Origin: Schistocerca nitens
Lineage: Eukaryota > Arthropoda > Insecta > Orthoptera > Acrididae
Direction: 5' to 3'
Assembly: GCF_023898315.1 (NCBI RefSeq)
Contig: NC_064623.1
Span: 21,907,640 to 21,971,639, forward strand
Length of the DNA: 64,000 nucleotides
Shown here: positions 19,773-31,400 of the stretch, in pieces
Layout of the letters: every line of letters begins with the position of its first letter
Numbering within the stretch: the stretch's first letter is position 1
Notes under the pieces: model-generated
What the model saw: only the letters and a program-made list of their open reading frames with translations
Databases searched by the model: none
What the model was told of the DNA's origin: nothing
Made by a program: the position numbers and the translations under genes

Positions 19773-20379
19773 AGCTACAATTTTTTTTTCCTGGTCTGTC
19801 GGTAGGTGGCACGCTCAGTTTGCCACGACCGGCGATTTATCTGCGTGTGCAGCTGACGCATGTGTTTTTCTGGGGGTTGTCTGTCTGGGACGCAGAGTCT
19901 CTGGATCTGAGCCTGAGCTCGCTATGGTGGAGTCGGCATTAATCGATCCCTGATAGCATCAGTGGGCTGTGTGCGACAACTTTGCTGGCTGGCCTCAGCC
20001 AATAACGTAATGCAATTTTGTAAACGTCTCTATGGGAACGCCTCACTGTTGACACAGCTGTGTAGACGTCTTCTGTTTTCTCAAGCAGCCAATGGCGGTT
20101 CGCAGCTGAAAGCTGGCAACGGGCGCTAGAGCTGCCAGCTATTCCCTTACACTGTCTCAGCTGCAGCTGTGGAGGTCTGCTCGCCACATATGGATGGCGG
20201 ATGTTTACTTTGGAAAGCATGTCTGCAGTTACTGGAGAGTCGCCACTTCCCAAACACTATGGAGTTTGGCTAGGCCTGTTTCCTGCTACCTCGGTTGGTG
20301 GTCGTGGCAAAAAATAAACGGGGCGTTATTTCTTGAGAGCGTTACCAAAGTGTCCAGCACGGTTCGTGAAAACCCCTGT
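19773..20379. other. GC-moderate spacer, nothing recognised
   Basis: A 104-codon minus frame (20253-19939) has no recognisable domain. The block between the RTE tails and the SINE target could be part of an unknown LTR or repeat. No terminal repeats were found. Confidence 0.35.
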
Positions 20380-20393
20380 GTTTTGCTATTGAG

Positions 20394-20582
20394 CTGGCCG
20401 TTGTGGCCGAGCGGCTCTAGGCGCTTCAGTCTGGACCCGCGCTGCTGCTACGGTCGCAGGTTCGAATCCCGCCCCGGGCATGATGTGTAAGATGTCCTTA
20501 GGTTTACGTAGTTCTAAGTCTAGGGGACTGACGACCTCAGATGTTAAGTCCCATAGTGCTTAGAGCCGTTTGAACCATTTCA
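20394..20582 (+). repeat. SINE-A
   Basis: The plus-strand copy GCCGTTGTGGCCGAGCGGCT to GCCGTTTGAACCATTTCA has B-box GGTTCGAATCC. A perfect 14-bp duplication, GTTTTGCTATTGAG, is at 20380-20393 and 20583-20596. Confidence 0.95.
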
Positions 20583-20733
20583 GTTTTGCTATTGAGTTCC
20601 CTTATCGCGCTTTCCATAAGATAGCCTAGTTTATACTGCTGCTTGCTATTTGTCGAAACCCTTTAAGTTGATCAGCATCGCAGTAATACGAAGTTAGCCA
20701 GGCAGTATAGTGGTTGGCACATTGTACTATATA

Positions 20734-22155
20734 CACTCCTGGAAATTGAAATAAGAACACCGTGAATTCATTGTCCCAGGAAGGGGAAACTTTATTGACA
20801 CATTCCTGGGGTCAGATACATCACATGATCACACTGACAGAACCACAGGCACATAGACACAGGCAACAGAGCATGCACAATGTCGGCACTAGTACAGTGT
20901 ATATCCACCTTTCGCAGCAATGCAGGCTGCTATTCTCCCATGGAGACGATCGTAGAGATGCTGGATGTAGTCCTGTGGAACGGCTTGCCATGCCATTTCC
21001 ACCTGGCGCCTCAGTTGGACCAGCGTTCGTGCTGGACGTGCAGACCGCGTGAGACGACGCTTCATCCAGTCCCAAACATGCTCAATGGGGGACAGATCCG
21101 GAGATCTTGCCGGCCAGGGTAGTTGACTTACACCTTCTAGAGCACGTTGGGTGGCACGGGATACACGCGGACGTGCATTGTCCTGTTGGAACAGCACGTT
21201 CCCTTGCCGGTCTAGGAATGGTAGAACGATGGGTTCGATGACGGTTTGGATGTACCGTGCACTATTCAGTGTCCCCTCGACGATCACCAGTGGTGTACGG
21301 CCAGTGTAGGAGATCGCTCCCCACACCATGATGCCGGGTGTTGGCCCTGTGTGCCTCGGTCGTATGCAGTCCTGATTGTGGCGCTCACCTGCACGGCGCC
21401 AAACACGCATACGACCATCATTGGCACCAAGGCAGAAGCAACTCTCATCGCTGAAGACGGCACGTCTCCATTCGTCCCTCCATTCACGCCTGTCGCGACA
21501 CCACTGGAGGCGGGCTGCACGATGTTGGGGCGTGAGCGGAAGACGGCCTAACGGTGTGCGGGACCGTAGCCCAGCTTCATGGAGACTGTTGCGAATGGTC
21601 CTCGCCGATACCCCAGGAGCAACAGTGTCCCTAATTTGCTGGGAAGTGGCGGTGCGGTCCCCTACGGCACTGCGTAGGATCCTACGGTCTTGGCGTGCAT
21701 CCGTGCGTCGCTGCGGTCCGGTCCCAGGTCGACGGGCACGTGCACCTTCCGCCGACCACTGGCGACAACATCGATGTACTGTGGAGACCTCACGCCCCAC
21801 GTGTTGAGCAATTCGGCGGTACGTCCACCCGGCCTCCCGCATGCCCACTATACGCCCTCGCTCAAAGTCCGTCAACTGCACATACGGTTCACGTCCACGC
21901 TGTCGCGGCATGCTACCAGTGTTAAAGACTGCGATGGAGCTCCGTATGCCACGACAAACTGGCTGACACTGACGGCGGCGGTGCACAAATGCTGCGCAGC
22001 TAGCGCCATTCGACGGCCAACACCGCGGTTCCTGGTGTGTCCGCTGTGCCGTGCGTGTGATCATTGCTTGTACAGCCCTCTCGCAGTGTCCGGAGCAAGT
22101 ATGGTGGGTCTGACACAACGGTGTCAATGTGTTCTTTTTTCCATTTCCAGGAGTG
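20734..22155 (-). mobile_element. Tc1-A element, copy 3 (full length)
   Basis: The 1422-bp element has both inverted repeats and TA at 20732-20733 and 22156-22157. It is the innermost and therefore latest insertion of a three-level nest. Confidence 0.96.
20889..21911 (-). CDS. Tc1-A transposase (340 aa, uninterrupted, variant residues)
   Basis: The frame has the same start and length as copy 2. All three catalytic acids remain (FSDES, FQQD, SPIE). Private changes sit next to them: DESCF where other copies have DESRF, and DNARPRVS where the conserved His after RP is Arg. RTIRNSLHE replaces RTIRNRLHE in the DNA-binding half. The His change lies in the DNxxPH signature of Tc1 proteins and could reduce activity. 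No stop or frameshift is present. Confidence 0.92.
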   Translation of the reverse strand: MPRQRGREPYVQLTDFERGRIVGMREAGWTYRRIAQHVGREVSTVHRCCRQWSAEGARARRPGTGPQRRTDARQDRRILRSAVGDRTATSQQIRDTVAPGVSARTIRNSLHEAGLRSRTPLGRLPLTPQHRAARLQWCRDRREWRDEWRRAVFSDESCFCLGANDGRMRVWRRAGERHNQDCIRPRHTGPTPGIMVWGAISYTGRTPLVIVEGTLNSARYIQTVIEPIVLPFLDRQGNVLFQQDNARPRVSRATQRALEGVSQLPWPARSPDLSPIEHVWDWMKRRLTRSARPARTLVQLRRQVEMAWQAVPQDYIQHLYDRLHGRIAACIAAKGGYTLY

Positions 22156-22540
22156 TATATGGATCTGAGCACTATGGGACTTATTATCTGAGGTCATCAG
22201 TCCCCTAGAACTTGGAACTACTTAAACCTAACTAACCTAAGGACATCACACACATCCATGTCCGAGGCAGGATTCGATCCTGCGAACGTAGCGGTCGCGC
22301 GGTTCCAGACTGAAGCGCCTAGAACCACTCCGCCTCACCGGTCGGCGCAAATTGTACTCTCATTCAAATCCACATACGAACATCCCGGCTTAGGTTCTCC
22401 AAATCACTCCAGGCAACTGCCGGGTTGGTTCCCTTGAAAGGGCACGGCCGATTTGTCTCCACATCTTGACACAGCTCAACCTCGTACTCTGGTTCTAATG
22501 ATCTCGATGTCGACGAGGCATTAAAACCTAATCTTCTTTT

Positions 22541-22860
22541 TTCCAGTAATAAGAACATTGCTGAGTTAGAAATAAACTCAGTAATAATTGGGACAGAATT
22601 TTGTGTATTTCCGTTTGTGAGAGATTTGCGTAAATGGTGTGTGTATTTTCTAGGTTTGCGCATCTTTAATATTTGTCATTATCAGTTAACACTGAGTGCT
22701 AAGGATATACTTTACACTTAGTTAACAAACAGTCCCGAAATAGTGATATGCAGATATACAGATTTAGTGAATTCAGTGTTCCTGGATACACAGTACCAAA
22801 AGTGTGCCAAGAATACCGAATTTAAGACATTGCCCTTCACCATAGACAACGCAGTGGTCG
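22541..22860. other. AT-rich spacer, nothing recognised
   Basis: It contains short frames only. It separates SINE-C from the next Tc1-like fragment. Confidence 0.4.
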
Positions 22861-23205
22861 ACTACCTTCACTTAACGACAGAGAGCAGCGGCGTTTGCGT
22901 AGAGTTGTCAGTGCTAACAGACCGCAACACACAGAAATCATTGTGGGACTTAACGACGAACGGTCCGTTAGAGCAGTGCGGGGAAATATGGCGGTAATGG
23001 GCTATAGCAGCAGACGACCGTCGCGAGACCTTTTTCTAAGGGCACGACATCGCTTTCAGTTCCTCTCCTGGTCTTTTGACCATACAGGTTCGATCCTAGT
23101 CGACTGTAAAACCGTGACCTGGTCAGATGAGTGCCGATTTCAGTAGATCTGGCGCTGACCCAACAATGCCGTGGACACATGTTGCCAACAAACTAAAAGA
23201 ACTAA

Positions 23206-23512
23206 AGTAAACTCCGTCAGAACAGGCCTTGGAAGACCCAACGGTACCGACCGGCTGCCGTGTCGTCCTCAGCTCACAGGCGTCACTGGATGCGGATATG
23301 GAGGGGCCTCTGGTCAGCACACCGCTCTCCCGGCCGTATGTCAGTTTACGAGACCGGAGCCGCTACTTCTCAATCAAGTAGCTCCTCAGTTTGCCCCACA
23401 AGGGCTGAGTGCACCCCACTCGCAGACCGGTTGGTCACCCGTCCACGTGCTAGCCCAGCCCGACAGCGCTTAACTTTGGTGATCTGACGGGAACCGGTGT
23501 TACCGCTGCGAC
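23206..23512 (-). repeat. 5S rRNA-derived SINE
   Basis: On the minus strand the head 23512-23418 aligns by eye with 5S rRNA: GTTCCCGTCAGATCACCAAA (5S GTCCGATCACCGAA), TTAAGCGCTGTCGGGC (5S TTAAGCAGCGTCGGGC) and GCACGTGGACGGGTGACC (5S TACTTAGATGGGGGACC). These cover the internal Pol III promoter boxes. A non-5S body follows down to about 23206. 5S-headed SINEs (SINE3 type) are established in several animals. No target-site duplication was found. Confidence 0.7.
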
Positions 23513-23539
23513 AATCCGATATGTTACTTACAAAGCTAC

Positions 23540-23967
23540 CGGTGTGGGATCCGTACCAGATAGCGTTTATAGAAGAGATAGAGAAGATCCAACGGAGAGC
23601 AGCGCGCTTTGTTACAGGATCATTTAGAAATCGCGAAAGTGTTACGGAGATGATAGATAAACTCCAGTGGAAGACTCTGCACGAGAGACGCTCAGTAGCA
23701 AGCTACTGGATTTTGTTAAAGTTTCGAGAACATACCTTCACCGAGGAGTCAAGCAGTATATTGCTCCCTCCTACGTATATCTCGCGAAGAGCCCATGAGG
23801 ATAAAATCAGAGAGATTACAGCCCAGAGGCATACCGACAATCCTTCTTTCCACGAACAATACGAGACTGGAATAGAAGGGAGAACCGATAGAGGTACTCA
23901 GGGTACCCTCCGCCACACACCGTCAGGTGGCTTGCGGAGTATGGATGTAGATGTAGATGAAATAGAT
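23540..23967 (+). mobile_element. CR1-like LINE 3' fragment
   Basis: The plus frame encodes VWDPYQIAFIEEIEKIQRRA, then ARFVTGSFRNRESVTEM and PPTYISRRAHEDKIREITAQ, the reverse transcriptase C-terminus of the group seen at 26101. The element ends with GATGTAGATGTAGATG at about 23944-23959, a microsatellite tail. It is heavily 5'-truncated. Confidence 0.85.
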
Positions 23968-24653
23968 GAAAGCACTGTGAAATCTGGTGGTGGCTACATA
24001 ATTCTATGGGCTGTGTTTACATGGAATGCACTGGGTCCTGGTTATGCTCAGCTAGTTGGAGACCATTTGCAGCTACTTATGGACATCATGTTCCCAAACA
24101 AAGATGCAGTTTTTATGGATGACAATGTGCCATGTCGCCAGACTGCAACTGTTGGCCCTTGGTTTAAAGAACTTTCAAGACAACTGGAGTGCATATATGG
24201 GCACCCAGATTACCCAGCATGAATCACATCGAACATTTCTGGGGCGTAACGTTGAGATCAGTTCTTTCACAAAATTCTGCAAATTCTGCACATAATTTAC
24301 CAATTATGGACGGCTACAGAGGCAGAATGGCTCAATATTTCTGCAGGGGACTCCCAAAGAATAGTTGTGTTCATGGCGCATCGAGTTGCTGCACTAAGAT
24401 ATTAGGAGGCACCCCATGACTTTCATCGCCTCAGTGTATATAGAGAGACTTTTGACGCTTGAAGTGCTATTCTTGTTGTGATACCGATTTCTGGGTAGAC
24501 AGAACTACTGTCGAATCCAGTAAGTGCCTCTGGGGTGATTTATAATGCTTATAGAGTTCAAAGAATTCGTTTGGTTTTAGTGAAAAGACAAATGGAATTT
24601 TGTGTCCTGTTACAGAATCTGTAATTTAAATTTTTGCTAATTTATTTGATGCA

Positions 24654-25975
24654 CAGAGTGTCCTACTCAAACCTCCCTGATTTCAAGGCCCCAGGTGAGA
24701 TAAACCACAGTAGATACGACAGTGAAAAATGCACCACATTGTAGAGGATCTCAAAGAATTTGTATTCCCGCGTCAGAAGTGCAAAGTATCGTCGCCAGAG
24801 TGCAGCATGGTCGCATGAAGTGAAAATGGCGACTCCACAGCACCGCGCGGAAGCAGTAGTGTGGTTTGCAGAAACAAAATCGCCGATTACTGTGTAAAGA
24901 AATTATCGTCGTGCGTATGAATGTGATCCACCTGATGTGAAAACAGTTAAGGAATGGTATACGAACTTTCTGGAAACAGGAGGTATTCGTAAACATCCTG
25001 GCGGTGCACTTTACGGAGTTTCAGAAGAGACGGTGGAGGACATCAGACAAACGTTTCTCAGTAGCCCGCATAAGTCAATTCGTCAAGCATCTAGGCAACT
25101 TGATGTACCTCGATCAACATTGTATCGTGTAGTTCACCAACGTCTTCGTATGTGTGCTTACTGAGTGCAAATTCTGCAACATCTGACGCCGAACGACAAA
25201 TCATGCCGATAACAATTTGCTGTGGATATACTGCAGCTTATTGATATGGATGCCAGCTTCCTGGAAAAATGTTTATTCTCAGATGAGGCAACCTTTCATC
25301 TATCAAGAAGGGTTAATAGGCATAATGTTCGGATTTGGGGTTTGCAAATTCGCACATTGTCATTGAACATGTTCGTGATAGCCCTAAACTAAACGTCTGG
25401 TGCTGGCCAATGCACCACAGCATTGTTGGACCGTTGTTCTTTGCGGAACAAACACTGAATCAGTCACTGTATATGGACATGCTAGAGCAGTTTGTGTACC
25501 CTCTGATACAAGACTTGCAACTCATCATTTTTCAACAAGATGGAGCTCTGCCACATTGGTCAACGGATGTTCACAAGTTCCTGGATAATAAATTTCCCAA
25601 TCGTTGGATCGGACATGGAGGACCCATTGCCTGGCCACCACGTCCACCCGACATTACGCCACTTGGTTTGTTCATGTGAGGGCTCGTGAAGGACCGAGTG
25701 TATGCGACCAAAGCGGACGACATTCCTGCGTTGCGACATCGTATCACTAATGCGATTGCAACAGTAACAGAGGAAATGTTACAAAGAACTCGGCCAGAAA
25801 TTGAATGTAGACTCGATATTCTTCGTGCTACAAGTGGTTCACATGTAGAGGTGTATTCATGATAAACAAATAAATTATTTGAGATGCTCTACAATGTGGT
25901 GCATTATTCATTGTATCTAATGTGTCTTCTCTTCCTGGGTCTTTGAAATCAGAGAGATTTGAGTGGGACACCCTG
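24654..25975 (+). mobile_element. DD41D-type mariner-superfamily transposon
   Basis: The terminal repeats CAGAGTGTCCTACTCAAACC (left) and minus-strand CAGGGTGTCCCACTCAAATC (right) enclose 1.3 kb. TA follows the right end at 25976-25977. One transposase gene lies on the plus strand. The second and third catalytic positions are 41 residues apart, which places it in the DD41D group of Tc1/mariner elements. Confidence 0.85.
24826..25862 (+). pseudogene. DD41D transposase, inactivated
   Basis: It starts MATPQHRAEAVVWFAETKSP, meets a TGTAAAG stop, then continues PPDVKTVKEWYTNFLETGG, a helix-turn-helix with SSPHKSIRQASRQLDVPRST, LFSDEATFHLSRRVNRHNVR (first D), IIFQQDGALPHWSTDVHKF (second D) and PPRPPDITPLGLFM. 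In related proteins the last motif is SPDITPLDFFLWG, so the third catalytic Asp is Gly here. There are several stops and frameshifts (for example near 25160 and 25678). Confidence 0.85.
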
Positions 25976-25982
25976 TATTTCT

Positions 25983-28018
25983 ACATCTACGTGATTACTC
26001 TGCTATTCACAATAAAGTGCCTGGCAGAGGGTTCAATGAAACACCTTCAAGCTGTCTCTCTACCGTTCCACTCTCCAACGGCACGCGGGAAAAACGAGCA
26101 CTAAATTTTTTCTGTGCGAGCCCTCATTTCTCTTATTTTACCGTGATGACCATTTCTTCCTATATAGGTGGGTGCAAACACAATGTTTTCGCAATCGGAG
26201 GAGAAGACTGGTGATTGAAATTTCATGAGAAGATCCCGTCGCAACGAAAAATGCCTTTGTTTTAATGATTGCCACTCCCATTCACGTATCATGTCTGTTG
26301 CACTATCTCCCCTATTCGACCATAATACAAAACGAGCTGCCCTTCTTTGTACTTTTTCGGTGTCATCCGTCAGTCCCACCTGATGCAGATCCCACACCGC
26401 ACAGCAGTACTCCAGAATAGGGCGGACAACCGTGGTGTAAGCAGTCTCTTTAGTAGACCTGTTCCACCTTCTAAGTGTTCTGCCAATGAATCGCAGTCTT
26501 TGGTTTGTTCTACCACAATATTATCTATGTGATCGTTCCAATTTAGGTTATTTGTAATTATAATCCCTAAGTATTTAGTTGAATTTACAGCCCTCAGATT
26601 TGTGTGACTTATCGCGTTATCGAAATTTAGCTGATTTCTTTTAGTACTCATGTGAATAACTTCGCACTTTTCTTTAGTCAGGGTCAATTGCCACTTTTCG
26701 CACCATACAGATATCTTATCTAAATCATTTTGCATGTCGTTTTGATCATATGATGACTTTACAAGACGGCAAATGACAGCATCATCTGCAAACAATCTAA
26801 GACGGCTACTCAGATTGTCTCCTATGTCGTTAATAGAGATCAGGAACAATAGAGGGCCTATAACACTTCCTTGGGGCACGCCGGATATTACTTCTGTTTT
26901 ACTCGATGACTTTCCGTCCATTACTACGAACTGTGACCTTTCTGACAGGAAATCACGAATCCAGTCGCACAACTGAGGCGATACTCCATAGGCACACAGT
27001 TTGATTAGAAGACGCTTGTGAGAAACGGTGTCGAAAGCCTTCTGGAAATCTAAAAATATGGAATCAATTTGACATCCCCTGTCGATAGCACTTATTACTT
27101 CATGAGTACAAAGAGCTAGTTGTGTTTCACAAGAACGACATTTTCTGAATCCGTGTTGACTATATGTCAATAAATCGTTTTCTTCGAGTTACTTCATAAT
27201 GTTCGTATACAGTATATGTTCCAAAACCCCGCAGAAAATCGACGTTAGTGATATAGGCCTGTAATTGAGCGGATTACTCCTACTTCCCTTTTTGGGTATT
27301 GGTGTGACTTGAGCAATTTTCCCGTCTTTAGGTACGGACCTTTCTGTGAGCGAGTGGTTGTACATAATTGCTAAATATGGAGCTATTTTATCAGCATACT
27401 CTGAGAGGAACCTGACTGGTATACAATCTGGACCGGAGGCCTTGCCTTTATTGAGTGATTTAAGCTGCTTTGTTACACCGAGGATATCTACTTCTATGTT
27501 TCTCATCTTGGCAGTTGTTCTTGATTGGAATTCAGGAATATTTACTTCGCCTTCTTTGGTGAAAGAGTTTCGGAAAACCGTGTTTAATAACTCTACTTTG
27601 GTGGCACTGTCATCAATGACTTCACCGTTGTTATCGAGCAGTGAAGGTATTGATTGCGTCTTGCCACTGGTGTGCTTTACATATGACCAGAATCTCTTTG
27701 GGTTTTCTGCAAGATTTCGAGACAGAATTTCGTTGTGGAAATTATTAAAAGCATCTCGCATTGAAATACGCGATGTATTTCGAACTTCTGTAGAACTTGG
27801 CCAATCTTGGGGATTTTGCGTTCTTTTAAATTTGGCATGCTTTATTCGTTGCTACTGCAACAACGATCTGACCCGATTTGTGTACCGTGGGGTGTCTGTA
27901 CCATCACTTATTAATTTATGTGGTATATATCTCTCAAATGCTGTCGATACTATCTCTTTGAAAACATTCCACAACTTTTTTACACTTACATTATATTTTC
28001 CGAAAGAATAATGGATTT
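25983..28018 (-). mobile_element. CR1-like LINE, 5'-truncated
   Basis: A minus-strand LINE whose 3' end (about 25983) is the complement of AATCACGTAGATGTAG, the same tail as at 23967 and 52003. Its 5' end meets an RTE fragment at about 28018. The reverse transcriptase is almost complete. Confidence 0.85.
26101..27761 (-). pseudogene. CR1-like reverse transcriptase with a few disruptions
   Basis: Frame 27761-27189 holds ENPKRFWSYVKHTSGKTQSI and VTPIPKKGSRSNPLNYRPIS. After a stop near 27189, frame 27170-26370 holds SIFLDFQKAFDTVSHKRLL, GVPQGSVIGPLLFLISINDI and LRLFADDAVICRLVKSS (FADD catalytic box). Frame 26397-26101 holds VQRRAARFVLWSNRGDSATD and FAPTYIGRNGHHGKIREMRA. The endonuclease is missing. 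Two lesions, a stop and a frameshift, separate it from an open gene. Confidence 0.9.
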
Positions 28019-28448
28019 TTACTGTTAATGTTAAACCTCTGGTTTAGTCAGTTAATCCAGGTCCCATCTCCTTAAATTCCCACCTTTTTGCAGTTTCTTC
28101 AGTTTTAATCTACAGCTCATAACCAATATATTGTGATCAGAGTCCACATCTGCCCCTGGAAATGTCTTACAGTTGAAAACCTAGTTCCTAAATCTCTGTC
28201 TTACCATTATATAATCTATCTGATACCTTCTAGTATCTCCAGGATTTTTCCATGTATACAACCCTCTTTTATAATTCTTGAACCAATTTTTTTTTTTTTT
28301 TTTTTTGGTGGGGATTAAGGGCGCTCAACTACTGAGGTCATTAGCGCCCAGTCACTGTTGTTAGAGCACATGGAATCTAGTAAAACTCAAGGGGAGGGGA
28401 GGACACCAGAAAGACCTGACAAAGGTGCAGATAAAATAAGTAAAAAGC

Positions 28449-31400
28449 TTAGATGTCTTTGGACAAGCCAGTCAAAGTTATAAAACGCAGAAAACGAGCA
28501 GCTGCTCGAGCGTCATCAGCTAAAATATCCGGTAAAGTAGATGGCAGGGACAGGACAACACGAGATTGACTAAAGCGGGGACACGACAATAAAACATGGC
28601 GCACTGTTAATGCCTGACCACAAGGGTACTGCGGGGCTGGGTCACCGGAGAGCAGGTAGCGGTGGCTAAACCGGCAATGCCCAATCCGCAACCTGGTCAG
28701 AAGGACCTCCTCTCGCCGAGATGATCGGGAGGAGGTTGCCCATGCTGTTGGGAGTGGTTTTACTGCCCGGAGCTTGTTTCCTTGGAGGGATGACCAAGCA
28801 TCCCACCACAACGGCACAAGGCTCTTACAAACATCCCCACGAACGTCAGATGACGGGACACAATGGGAGGCTGGCTGAGGCAGGAAGACTGCAGACTTGG
28901 CTGCAGCATCCGCAGCCTCATTCCCAGGCACTCCTACATGTCCAGGAACCCACAGAAAACTGACAGGAGAACCATTATCAGCGAAAGAATGGAGGGACTG
29001 CTGTATCCGTTGAATCAAGGGATGGACCGGATAGGGAGCTCCAAGGCTCTGAAGAGCACTGAGTGAGTCAGAGCAGAGTACATACGATGAATGGCGGTGG
29101 CGGCGGGCATACTGAACGGCCTGATGGAGAGCAGAAAGTTCGGCCGTAAAGCTCGAACATTGGTCGAGGAGCCGGTATTTAAAGGTGGCGGCCCCGACGA
29201 CAAAGGCACAGCCGACACCATCGTCAGTTTTGGAGCCATCGGTGTAAATAAAGGTGTGACCGACAAGTCGAGCACGAAGTTCGACAAACCATGAGCAATA
29301 CACTGCAGCCGGAGTACCCTCCTTCGGGAGTGAGCTGAGGTCGAGATAAATATGAACCGGAGCCTGGAGCCAAGTTGGTGTCGGGCTCTCACCCTCTCTG
29401 AAGGTTGTAGGGAGGGCAAAATCCAATTGTCGAAGCAGGCGACAGAAGCAGACTCCGGGGGGCAGCAGGGCAGACACATACAACCCGTACTGACGGTCGA
29501 GAGAATCGGCGAAGAAGGACTGGTAAGAGGGGTGGTCGGGCATAGACAACAGCCGGCAGGCATACCGACACAGCAGTACGTCGCGCCGGTAGGTCAATGG
29601 TAATTCGGCAGCTTCAGCATAAAGACTCTCGACAGGACTAGTGTAGAAGGCTCCGGTCGCAAGACGTAACCCCCGATGGTGGATGGAGTTGAGACGGCGT
29701 AAGAGGGATGGCCGAGCAGACGAGTAGACGAAGCTCCCATAATCCAGCTTCGATCGGACTATGGACCGATATAAGCGAAGCAGGACAGTGCGATCCGCTC
29801 CCCAAGATGAACCACTAAGAACTCTGAGGACATTAAGGGAAAGTGTACAACGGGCCGCCAAATAAGAGACATGCGGAGACCAACACAGTTTCCTGTCCAA
29901 CGTGAGCCCTAGAAACTTAGTTGTTTCCACGAATGGGAGAACAACGGGACCGAGATGTAAGGATGGCGGAAGGAACGCTTTATATCGCCAAACGTTGATA
30001 CAAACCGTCTTCTCTTCAGAGAACCGGAAGCCATGTGCCACGCTCCATGAGTATAGGCTGTCTAGACAACGCTGAAGGTAGCGCTCCAGGAGGCACGTTC
30101 TCTGGGCACTGCAGTAGATCGCGAAGTCATCGACAAAGAGAGAGCCTGAGACATTAGGTGGAATGCAATCCATAATTGGATTGATCACGATGGCAAAAAG
30201 GGCTACGCTCAAGACGGAGCCCTGAGGCACTCCGTTCTCCTGGAGGAAGACGTCGGACAATACGGAACCCACACGTACCCTAAACTTTCGATCCGTTAAA
30301 AAGGAATCAATAAAAAGGGCCAGGCGACCGCGTAGGCCCCACCTGTGCATAGTGCGGAGGATACCTCCTCTCCAACAGGTATCATAAGCCTTCTCCAAAT
30401 CCAAGAACACGGCTACCGTTTGGCGCCTTCGCAAAAAGTTGTTCATGATGAATGTCAACAAGGTCACAAGGTGGTCAACAGCGGAGCGGCGGCGACGAAA
30501 GCCGCATTGGACATTGGTAAGTAGCCGTCGAGATTCAAGAATCCAAACTAACCGAGCATGAACCATGCGCTCCAACACCTTACAGACACAGCTTGTAAGA
30601 GAAATGGAGCGGTAACTAGAAGGAAGGTGTCTATCCTTCCCGGGTTTGGGTATAGGAACAACGACGGCGTCTCGCCAACGCATGGGGACCTGACCTTCGG
30701 TCCAGACGCGATTGTAGGTACGAAGAAGGAAGCTTTTGCCCGCCGGAGAAAGGTTTGCCAGCATCTGAACGTGAATGGCATCTGGCCCCGGAGCAGAGGA
30801 CCGGGACAGTGCAAGCGCACGTTCGAGTTCCCGCATAGTAAAGGGGGCATTATAAGTTTCCAGATTCAGCGAGTGGAAGGAAGGTCGCCGAGCCTCTTCT
30901 GCCTCTTTCCTGGGAAGGAAGGCAGGGTGGTAATGGGCGGAGCTTGAAACCTCCGCGAAAAACCGGCCGAAGGCGTTGGAGACAGCCACAGGATCGAGGA
31001 CCTCATTACCTGAGGTCAGGCCAGGTACTGAGGAGTGGTCCTTAATGCCCGACAGCCGGCGCAGATACCCCATACGACAGAAGAGGGAGTAAAACTGTTA
31101 AAGGAGCTGGTGAAAGAGGCCCAACAAGCTTTTTTGCTGTCTTTGATGACTCTACGGCATTGCGCTCGGAGTCGTTTGTATCCAATACAATTCGCCGACG
31201 TAGGATGGCGGCGAAAGGTGCGTAAAGCACGTCGTCGAGCACGAATAGCGTCTCTACAAGCCTCGTTCCACCAGGGGACGGAAACGCGACGTGAAGAAGA
31301 GGTAGTACGAGGAATGGAACGTTCGGCAGCATTGATGATAACAGCCGTGAGGTATTCGACCTGACTGTCACAACTGAGAAAATCGTGGTCCGGAAAGGTC

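Larger units (their letters stand above)
20729..22350 (-). repeat. SINE-A inserted in SINE-C, itself split by Tc1-A
   Basis: The minus-strand SINE-A body (22350 to 22158) carries a B-box and ends at GATCCATAT. Its last bases lie left of the Tc1-A copy (20729-20733). The 8-bp duplication ATTGTACT is at 20721-20728 and 22351-22358. The middle 1.4 kb is Tc1-A copy 3, inserted at a TA in the SINE tail. Confidence 0.85.
20693..22537 (+). repeat. SINE-C, split by SINE-A plus Tc1-A
   Basis: The left piece 20693-20728 (AGTGGTTGGCACATTGTACT) is the A-box end of SINE-C as at 17653. The right piece from 22351 continues CTCATTCAAATCC (B-box region) and GGCAACTGCCGGGTTGG, AAAGGGCACGGCCGATTTG to about 22537. 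Between them lies a SINE-A whose duplication, ATTGTACT, belongs to the SINE-C sequence. Confidence 0.85.
22861..24420 (+). mobile_element. Tc1-like element (family F), split and decayed
   Basis: The left part (22861-23200) encodes MGYSSRRPSRDLFLRARHR and VTWSDECRF (first catalytic D). The right part (23968-24420) continues with GGYIILWAVFTWNALGPGYA, DAVFMDDNVPCRQTATV (second D) and, after a frameshift, MNHIEHFWGVTLRSV (E). About 770 bp between them hold a 5S-derived SINE and a LINE fragment. No terminal repeats were identified. It is dead. Confidence 0.7.

Noticed and set aside
19939..20253. 104-codon minus frame as a gene
   Set aside because: No splice context, domain or start context; composition like the surrounding spacer.
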